Below are positions 56,944 through 64,000 of a DNA stretch of 64,000 nucleotides, piece after piece. The DNA comes from Arabidopsis thaliana (lineage: Eukaryota > Streptophyta > Magnoliopsida > Brassicales > Brassicaceae). A model generated the notes under the pieces. That model was not told the origin of the DNA, did no database searches, and worked only from the letters and a program-made list of their open reading frames with translations. Positions within the stretch are counted from its first letter, which is position 1; every line of letters begins with the position of its first letter. The translations under genes were made by a program, and so were the position numbers. The stretch lies in assembly GCF_000001735.4 (NCBI RefSeq), contig NC_003070.9:23793971-23857970 (forward strand), written 5' to 3'.

Positions 56944-58862
56944 ATGGCGATGGAAACCTTGAGAGAAAGGTTCTACCAAGTATGGTCCTGATGGTGTTTA
57001 CTATGAAGGATCCACTCCTAAAACGGTCAAGGTTAGGCAAAAGACTGCGTTAAGTACATTGTTGAATGGTCTTTATCCAATTTTTGGATTGCAGCTGCAG
57101 AAATCAGTGTTCAATATATTTTGGTAGGTATCCTGTAGTTGTTTCACCGGATCTCTTTATCTATCTACTTCTTCATGTAGTGAACGACACTAGTTTGGAG
57201 ACTATGCTTGAAGTTCCAAGTTATCATCCTTCTATAAGAAATGTGGAGTTGTATTTGGAAGTGAAATCGACATCTGATAATGTTACTGATCATGCTGCTT
57301 GTTCATCCGTAATAGAATATCCCGCTAGTTCCTCGAATACACAGAGGACGCAACAACCCCAAGAAGCTACTGATTATGTGTCACATGCATCTGTGAAAGT
57401 AGAGAGAGATAATGGTTTAGAGGTTCAGGGAGTGGGTAACAGTAACGGGTGGATTGAAGACGAGGAAAATTCTGACTTCGGAAATGGTAGCACTCGTGGA
57501 GGTGGGGATGGAGAAATAACGGATAAAAACTCGGGTTCAGATGATGCACACAAGGTTTGAATGTGCCAGGCTTAGAGGTATTACCGTATGCGTGCTTATT
57601 AAGTAAAGGTGTTGTTGATTCGAGTGCTTCAAAACAGTGTACTTTGTCTAGTTTGTGGATTGATGATCATGAATTGCGTGTAGGGTTGTGTTTTAAAGAT
57701 AGGGATGAGCTGAAGAAGGCGGTGGACTGGTGTTCCATTAGAGGGCAGCAAAAGTGTGTAGTACAAGAGATTGAGAAGGACGAGTATACGTTTAAATGCA
57801 TCAGATGGAAATGCAATTGGTCGCGTCGGGCAGATTGAATAGAAGAACATGGACTTGTTAAGATAACTAAGTGTAGTTGGTCCACATACTTGTTGTTCTA
57901 TTAAGCCGGAAAACTTCAACTTGTAATTTGCAGCAGAAGAGATTGAGTGTCTGATCAGGGTACAACCCACTCTAACAGCAGAGTTGAAAAGTTTGGTGAC
58001 ATGCTTAAAACTTCAAAGCTGCGGGCAGCAGAACAGGAAGTAATCAAAGATCAGAGTTTCAGAGTATTGCCTAAACTAATTGGCTGCATTTCACTCATCT
58101 AATGGGCTACTTGTGGACTGCAATATGAGCTTTTCCCTAATCCTGAATTTGCATCCTTCGGTGGCGCGTTTTGGGCGTTTCCACAGTCCATTGAAGGGTT
58201 TCAACACTGTAGACCTCTGATCATAGTGGATTCAAAAGACTTGAACGGCAAGTACCCTATGAAATTGATGATTTCCTCAGGACTCGACGCTGATGATTGC
58301 TTTTTCCCGCTTGCCTTTCCGCTTACCAAAGAAGTGTCCACTGATAGTTGGCGTTGGTTTCTCACTAATATCAGAGAGAAGGTAACACAAAGGAAAGACG
58401 TTTGCCTCGTCTCCAGTCCTCACCCGGACATAGTTGCTGTTATTAACGAACCCGGATCACTGTGGCAAGAACCTTGGGTCTATCACAGGTTCTGTCTGGA
58501 TTGTTTTTGCTTACAATTCCATGATATTTTTGGAGACTACAACCTGGTGAGCCTTGTGAAGCAGGCTGGATCCACAAGTCAGAAGGAAGAATTTGATTCC
58601 TACATAAAGGACATCAAAAAGAAGGACTCAGAAGCTCGGAAATGGTTAGCCCAATTCCCTCAAAATCAGTGGGCTCTGGCTCATGACCAGTGGTCGGAGA
58701 TATGGAGTCATGACGATAGAAACAGAAGATTTGAGGGCAATTTGTGAAAGCTTTCAGTCTCTTGGTCTATCAGTGACAGCGAACGCACCTGCACATGTGG
58801 GAAGTTTCAATCGAAGAAGTTTCCATGTATGCACCCAGAAATGGTGCAAAGGATTGTTAACT
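56944..58862 (+). pseudogene. Array gene E: decayed MULE-derived copy
   Basis: Recognisable from ATG 56944 (MAMETLRE) through the PB1-like region, linker, zinc-binding domain (LRVGLCFKDRDELKKAVDWC), MULE core (DSKDLNGKYPMKL, DSWRWFLTNIREKVTQRKD, second catalytic position SSP) to a shortened SWIM remnant (CTCGKFQSKKFPCMHP). It is broken by several small indels and stops (near 56975, 57120, 57545, 57835, 57910, 58085 and 58690). A block of roughly 130 residues is missing before the SWIM remnant. The 3' end of the CDS and its normal flank do not follow. It is clearly the least constrained copy, and it is the one next to NPR1. Confidence 0.85.
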
Positions 58863-59358
58863 TGTGTCATTCACAAATGTTGGATGCAATGGAGCTGACT
58901 AGGAGAATGCACCTTACACGCCCACTCAGTGTTCTCTTATCTCTAGACCTGAAACTAACTTGCTGTGTAATTCGAGTTACAAAAGGTTAAAGGAAGAATT
59001 AGGAAGATACATATAACATGAATGTTGCCAGAAGTTCAGGGAACTTGAATATTCTTTTGGTTCTTGGTGGAAAATATCCAACAGATGAACAATTTGACAT
59101 TATTTCACACTTTGATTCTAGCAACTCTGTAACACCATCATGGGTTATTGTTGATGTACATAAATATATATTACAAATCTGTATACCATTGGTTCAAATT
59201 GTTACAACATTTGTTTGAAGCACACCTGCAGCAATAATACACAGGATGCAAAACGAAGAGCGAAACTATATGACGCCAACGATAGACATAAACAGTTACA
59301 GTCATCATGAAAACAGAATTATATGGTACAGCAAAAATTACACTAAGAGGCAAGAGTC
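58863..59358. other. Unidentified DNA between E and NPR1, with NPR1 3' UTR
   Basis: 58863-59170 does not match the array flank or NPR1. A 66-residue frame at 59018-59218 starts MNVARSSGNLNILLVLGGKY but shows no known domain. About 59200-59358 is likely the NPR1 3' UTR. Confidence 0.4.
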
Positions 59359-61437
59359 TCACCGACGACGATGAGAGAGTTTACGGTTAGACCTCTTTCC
59401 ACCGGTTGATTTCGATGTGGAAGAAGTCGAATCTGTCAGGGACGAATTTCCTAATTCCAAATTGTCCTCACTAAAGGCCTTCTTTAGTGTCTCTTGTATT
59501 TCCATGTACCTTTGCTTCTTTTGTAGTCGTTTCTCAGCAGTGTCGTCTTCTCCGCAAGCCAGTTGAGTCAAGTCCTCACAGTTCATAATCTGGTCGAGCA
59601 CTGCCGAACAGCGCGGGAAGAATCGTTTCCCGAGTTCCACTGATGATAAAAAAACAAGGTCAGACAGCAAGTAACAAAACCATGTTTAAAGATCATTTAG
59701 TTTTGTTTTTTGTGATAAGGAGTCCGATGAAGTGGGTGAGAATCCATACCGGTTTTAGAAAGCGCTTTTAGTCTACTTTGATGCTCTTCTAGGATTCTGA
59801 AAGGTGCTATCTTTACACCCGGTGATGTTCTCTTCGTACCAGTGAGACGGTCAGGCTCGAGGCTAGTCACTATGAACTCACATGTTCCCTTCATTTCGGC
59901 GATCTCCATTGCAGCTTGTGCTTCCGTTGGAAAAAGACGTTGAGCAAGTGCAACTAAACAGTGGACGACACAAAGAATAGTTATCATTAGTTCACTCAGT
60001 TTCCTAATAGAGAGGACATAAATTTAATTCAAACATATAAGAAATAAGACTTGATAGATACCTCTATTTTCAAGATCGAGCAGCGTCATCTTCAATTCAT
60101 CGGCCGCCACTGCAAAAGAGGGAGGAACATCTCTAGGAATTTGTTCTCGTTTGTCTTCTTGCTCTAGTATTTCTACACATAGTCGGCCTTTGAGAGAATG
60201 CTTGCATTGCTCCGGGATATTATTACATTCAACCGCCATAGTGGCTTGTTTTGCGATCATGAGTGCGGTTCTACCTTCCAAAGTTGCTTCTGATGCACTT
60301 GCACCTTTTTCCAATAGAGATAGTATCAATTGTGGCTCCTTCCGCATCGCAGCAACATGAAGCACCGTATATCCCCTCGGATTCCTATGGTTGACATCGG
60401 CAAGATCAAGTTTTAAAAGATCTGTTGCGGTCTTCACATTGCAATATGCAACAGCGAAATGAAGAGCACACGCATCATCTAGATTGGTGTGATCCTCTTT
60501 CAAAAGCAACTTGACTAACTCAATATCATCCGAGTCAAGTGCCTTATGTACATTCGAGACATGTTTCTTTACTTTAGGTACCTCCAAACCAAGCTCTTTA
60601 CGTCTATCAATTATCTCTTTAACAAGCTCTTCCGGCAATGACTTTTCAAGACTAACCATATCTACATTAGACTTGACAATAATCTCTTTACATCTATCCA
60701 ATAGCTTCATACAAGCTTTACCACATATATTAGCAAGCTTGAGTATAACCAATGTGTCCTCTATAACAACTTTGTCTACAACGTCCAATAAGTGCCTCTG
60801 AAATACAAATACAAGTACTCAAGTAAGAACATATTCATGAATGTGTAACCATAGCTTAATGCAGATGGTGTTTTACCTGATAGAGAGTAATTAATTCAGG
60901 GATCTTGAAGATGAAAGCCAAATAGAGAACCTCCAACATGAAATCCACCGCCGGCCGGCAAGCCACGTGGCAGCAATTCTCGTCTGCGCATTCAGAAACT
61001 CCTTTAGGCGGCGGTCTCACTCTGCTGCTGTAAACATAAGCCAAAACAGTCACAACCGAATCGAAACCGACTTCGTAATCCTTGGCAATCTCCTTAAGCT
61101 CGAGCTTCACGGCGGCGGTGTTGTTGGAGTCTTTCTCCTTCTTAGCGGCGGCTAAAGCGCTCTTGAAGAAAGAGCTTCTCGCTGACAAAACGCACCGGTG
61201 GAAAGAAACTTCCCGGCCGTCGGAGAGAACAAGCTTAGCGTCGCTGTAGAAATCATCCGGCGAGTCAAAGACGGATTCGAAGCTGTTGGAGAGCAATTGC
61301 AGAGCAGATACATCAGGTCCGGTGAGTACTTGTTCGGCGGCCAGATAAACAATAGAGGAGTCGGTGTTATCGGTAGCGACGAAACTAGTGCTGCTGATTT
61401 CATAAGAATCGGCGAATCCATCAATGGTGGTGTCCAT
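59359..61437 (-). CDS. NPR1: NPR1, salicylic acid co-receptor and master regulator of systemic acquired resistance
   Basis: Four exons on the minus strand, 60877-61437, 60062-60797, 59750-59953 and 59359-59639, giving 593 residues. Order: N-terminal segment with the IkB-like phosphodegron serines (DSYEISSTS); BTB/POZ domain (about 65-144); the C2HC zinc finger [19 protein letters not shown]-like helices; ankyrin repeats (about 265-370, [19 protein letters not shown]); the C-terminal salicylate-binding region with [10 protein letters not shown] (Arg432); and a bipartite basic NLS ([19 protein letters not shown]). In the nucleus NPR1 works with TGA bZIP factors to switch on PR genes; redox-sensitive cysteines control oligomers. 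ATG 61437 is the known MDTTIDGF start. All motifs look intact. This is At1g64280. Confidence 0.98.
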
Positions 61438-61538
61438 CAACAGGTTCCGATGAATTGAAATTCACAAATTAAAGAGATCTCTGCTAATCAACGAAGAGAC
61501 CTTATCAACTGGATTTGGTTAAAGATCGAAGATAACCA

Positions 61539-61566
61539 TTGACGAGCAGAGCCAAGTCAAGTCAAC
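61539..61566 (-). promoter_or_regulatory. W-box cluster upstream of NPR1
   Basis: Three TTGAC cores within 28 bases: TTGAC at 61539-61543 on the plus strand, and two GTCAA (TTGAC on the minus strand) at 61556-61560 and 61561-61565, about 100-130 bases before the ATG. TTGAC is the WRKY-factor core. A W-box cluster here is known from the literature to be needed for NPR1 expression. Confidence 0.85.
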
Positions 61567-61682
61567 GAGAGTGGTGGTGAGATATGAAGAAGCATCCTCG
61601 TCCCACGGTTTACATTTCACCAAAACCGGTAAATTTCCAGGAAAGGAATCTTTGTCAGAGATCTTTTTTAAAAAGATATAAC

Positions 61683-61810
61683 AGGAAGCTAAACCGGTTC
61701 GGGTTATAAATGTTAGTATTTATACCGGAGACATTTTGTGTTGCTAATTTTTGTATATGAGAAGTTCAATCCGGTTCGGTAAGCCCCTGAACCAAACTAG
61801 ATTTGGAGAT
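61683..61810 (+). repeat. Displaced copy of the MULE-array 3' flank, beyond NPR1
   Basis: Shares taaaccggttcgggttata with the flank of B (about 49410), and cggagacat...tgtt(g/a)ct...ttttgtat(a/g)tgagaa with the flank of A (about 46012-46048), in the same plus orientation and the same order, followed by agcccctgaa like A's atcccctgaa. It is therefore an array fragment lying on the other side of NPR1 from the five genes. Confidence 0.6.
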
Positions 61811-62300
61811 GATATAAATATATAAAATTTATTTTTCATCCGGTTCGTTATTTTCATATAAATATATAAATATTATTTTTTAAATTTAAGAATTAGATTT
61901 ACATGTGAAAGTTACATTTCTGTTTATTTTCTTTGAAGTAAAATGATAAAGGGAACGTATATTAAGTTTCATGCTTTATTCACATAAGTTTTGTAATGTA
62001 TATTATATTTTTCGTTTATTGAAAAAGTAATTTTCAGTGTTCAGCATGTTTACACTATAATTAAATCAAGTCGAATATTTCCTGGAACTATTCTCCTTGT
62101 TCTATAGCAAATGAAAACGCTCTTCACAACAAAATCATTATAGATATAGGAATAAATTACATTAAAAACATGAAAGTCATAATGAATATATTTTTTTAAT
62201 TAGGATTTGATTTAAAAACAATTATTGTATACATATAAAAGACTTCTTTAGTTATTTGCCTTCAACTTCTCGTTCTGAATCATGCGATAAATCAGCTTTT

Positions 62301-62456
62301 TCAATAACTACGACGTAAAAGCAAATTCATAACACGTCTAAACAAATTTGGCTCATCCTTCACTTGATTGGTGTTTTCCGGACTCGATGTTGCTGGAAAC
62401 TGAGAAGAAGAAGGAATCTGCATAATCACCTCTTGGTTCCTCACCGGTAGACTCAT
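62301..62456 (-). CDS. Small basic-tailed 51-residue protein, unidentified
   Basis: An uninterrupted minus-strand frame from ATG 62456 to TGA at 62301. It starts MSLPVRNQEVIMQIPSSS, has a Ser/Thr/Pro-rich middle and ends with an amphipathic, basic LFRRVMNLLLRRSY. There is no signal peptide and no cysteine. A CTATATAAAG box lies at 62555-62564 on the minus strand, which predicts a leader of about 70 bases. Base composition is clearly higher in GC than the surrounding AT-rich DNA, as expected of coding sequence. I do not recognise the family. It lies 864 bases from the NPR1 start, in the same orientation. Confidence 0.55.
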   Translation of the reverse strand: MSLPVRNQEVIMQIPSSSQFPATSSPENTNQVKDEPNLFRRVMNLLLRRSY

Positions 62457-63423
62457 TTTGTTGGATCGAAAACGATCGAGATCAGAAAATGAAAAGATAG
62501 GTTAAAGATGCCTATGAATACAACAACGTAAGATTATGTTGAATAAACAGAGTACTTTATATAGGAGTTATAATAAGGTAAATAAATTATTGCTTTCCGC
62601 GTTTTTTACTTTTGTATTTCTTAAATGATAAGTTAAATTAGGATAAGATTTGTATGATTTTAAGTAAATTTACAATAACTCTCTATAACTCAATAGCATC
62701 ACATATTTAATTAATTTTACTAATTATCTTTTGAACAATTTTATGAAATAGTTTTCTTTTAATTAATTTTTTAAAATGATATATTATAAAATTTAATTGA
62801 ATCAATCTGATATAATTTTTTTATCTTCTACCATCTATTATAGTTGATAAATATTGTGATAAACTTTAGATAAACACCCAATTGCCAAATATTTAATAAA
62901 TTTTGTGTACCATGCGTTTTTTTTGGAGAATATATATACGTGGACAGCATACCGTACATATATTGTATAAAAGCTTATAAAACATAGATACGGGTTATAT
63001 TGGTAAGCTATAAATATATGTAAACAATAGTAAGATATTACGTGTTGTGTCTAAATATGTGTTGCTTTAGATATTATTGTATATCTAATATATTAAAATA
63101 TCTTTTATTAACTAATATATTATTTAAGAGAGAAAATTGGGACACTATTTTCTATACAGTAACTGTTTTCAACTATAAACAGGAACCCTTGATATAATAA
63201 AATAACTAGCCAAAAAATCAGATTAAATATTCATAAAACAATGTTTGGTATTATTACATAAACCTAAGAAACAAAATTCAATATTCCTTTTTACCTTATA
63301 AAAAACAATTAAACATCACTAGATATATTTATGCCCCACAATGAGCGAGCCAATTGAGACTTGAGACTTGAGATCCTTGTCAACTACGTTTGCATTTGTC
63401 GGCCCATTTTTTTTATTTTTTTT
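62457..63423. other. Very AT-rich intergenic DNA
   Basis: Promoter of the 51-residue frame (TATA at 62555-62564), then long AT-rich DNA without recognisable exon. It ends in the 3' UTR of the F-box-type gene, with a T-run at 63407-63425. Confidence 0.45.
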
Positions 63424-64000
63424 TTAAAGTGTCGGCCCGTTGCTTCTTCCGTTCAGATCAACCCTCTCGTAATCAGAACAAAACGGAAAACAAACGAAAG
63501 AACAATCAGATCCCTCTTTTTTTGCATAAACTAAATTCAACTTCTCTGCGTTTATGTTGTAGAGGCAACCACGATCACTACTACGAAACAATACAACGTC
63601 GTTGCTTGGAGTCCACGTAATCAAATCTACTCCAATGCTTTTAATATCTTTCACTTTAACCCACGACTTTTCAAAACTGCTCTTTAAAACCCATAACTCG
63701 TGAACATCTTCTTGATCTTTGTTTGTCCACTGACGAATAGCACCTAGCTTCCCTTCGTATCTGACTAATCCTGAGAAAACATCAGAGTTCGGAGTATGGA
63801 AGAAGGACCAAGTTTCGGTTTTGAGACAAAACCGGATCACATTGTTGTTCCGTGATATCCAATGCAAGAACCCCGAAACTTGTATCGGGTTGGAAAAAAT
63901 TAATCTGTCTGTTTTTGGTAGACGCAAATTTTCTAATCTCTTCCAGGTAAACGAATCAGAATCGAAAACTTCGCACATAAAAGTTCTGTGATTCAAATGG
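63424..64000 (-). CDS. F-box-associated protein, C-terminal part (runs off the window)
   Basis: The minus-strand frame is open through the right edge, so only the C-terminal 190 or so residues are seen. The segment CEVFDSDSFTWKRLENLRLP, then SNPIQVSGFLHWISRNNNVI, then a CLKTETWSFFHTP stretch and RYEGKLGAIRQW, is the F-box-associated kelch/beta-propeller pattern of the large plant F-box family, whose members recruit substrates to SCF ubiquitin ligases. The F-box itself would lie to the right. Probably At1g64290. The stop is at 63424. Confidence 0.8.
   Translation of the reverse strand, partial: HLNHRTFMCEVFDSDSFTWKRLENLRLPKTDRLIFSNPIQVSGFLHWISRNNNVIRFCLKTETWSFFHTPNSDVFSGLVRYEGKLGAIRQWTNKDQEDVHELWVLKSSFEKSWVKVKDIKSIGVDLITWTPSNDVVLFRSSDRGCLYNINAEKLNLVYAKKEGSDCSFVCFPFCSDYERVDLNGRSNGPTL

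Larger units (their letters stand above)
61438..62300. other. NPR1 leader/promoter and intergenic DNA
   Basis: 5' UTR and W-boxes to about 61620, then a segment resembling the MULE array's 3' flank (61683-61810, listed), then very AT-rich DNA. Confidence 0.55.

Noticed and set aside
43591-58862. Intact autonomous Mutator element
   Set aside because: No terminal inverted repeats or 9-base target duplications seen around the copies, and the catalytic motif is altered in all of them.

Overview
This is plant nuclear DNA. Introns have GT-AG borders, intergenic DNA is AT-rich, and the proteins are Brassicaceae-specific. Several of them (NPR1, CHX16, DIR5, PGD1, VHA-E3, UBC28) read as I remember the Arabidopsis thaliana proteins, in the order of the lower arm of chromosome 1, roughly At1g64105 to At1g64290. 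The species call comes from recognition; no database search was possible.

Left part (1-31 kb): a NAC-domain gene lacking its N-terminal subdomain (+), a defensin-like peptide gene (-), an 18-exon AAA-ATPase gene (DAA1, -), a tRNA-Leu(CAA), a broken Bet v 1/MLP-like gene, a cysteine/histidine-repeat nuclear protein (-), the thylakoid transporter PAM71 (-), the dirigent protein DIR5 (+), the cation/H+ exchanger CHX16 (-), a coiled-coil protein (+) and a small glyoxalase-like protein (+). Middle part (31-43 kb): PGD1 (-), a second defensin-like gene (-), VHA-E3 (-), an LRR receptor-like pseudokinase (+), TOM7-2 (-) and UBC28 (+) head to head, and an 8-cysteine LTP-like protein (+). Much of this run (CHX, coiled coil, glyoxalase, PGD, LRR kinase, TOM7, UBC) is, from memory, collinear with a chromosome 5 segment, the trace of a whole-genome duplication.

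Right part (43-64 kb): a direct tandem array of five genes (A-E) derived from a Mutator-like transposase. Each has an N-terminal PB1-like region, a MuDR zinc-binding domain, a MULE transposase core and a SWIM zinc finger. A, C and D are intact; B has one frame break; E is decayed. All five appear to lack the same catalytic Asp. At least four share a promoter motif pair and a 5' UTR segment, so they look like duplicated host genes. Between B and C lie three well-spliced exons for a DEK C-terminal domain, which could join B in frame through a consensus splice donor. The array abuts NPR1 (-), the salicylic acid co-receptor, and a piece of the array's 3' flank reappears on the far side of NPR1. 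Upstream of NPR1 are a W-box cluster and an unlisted 51-residue ORF with its own TATA box. The window ends inside an F-box-type gene.

Smaller marks include three very short poly(A) insertions with target-site duplications, a degenerate tandem repeat in a UBC28 intron, and direct repeats around the LTP-like gene and before the second defensin-like gene. I saw no CRISPR array, rRNA gene, retrovirus-like element or complete autonomous transposon.
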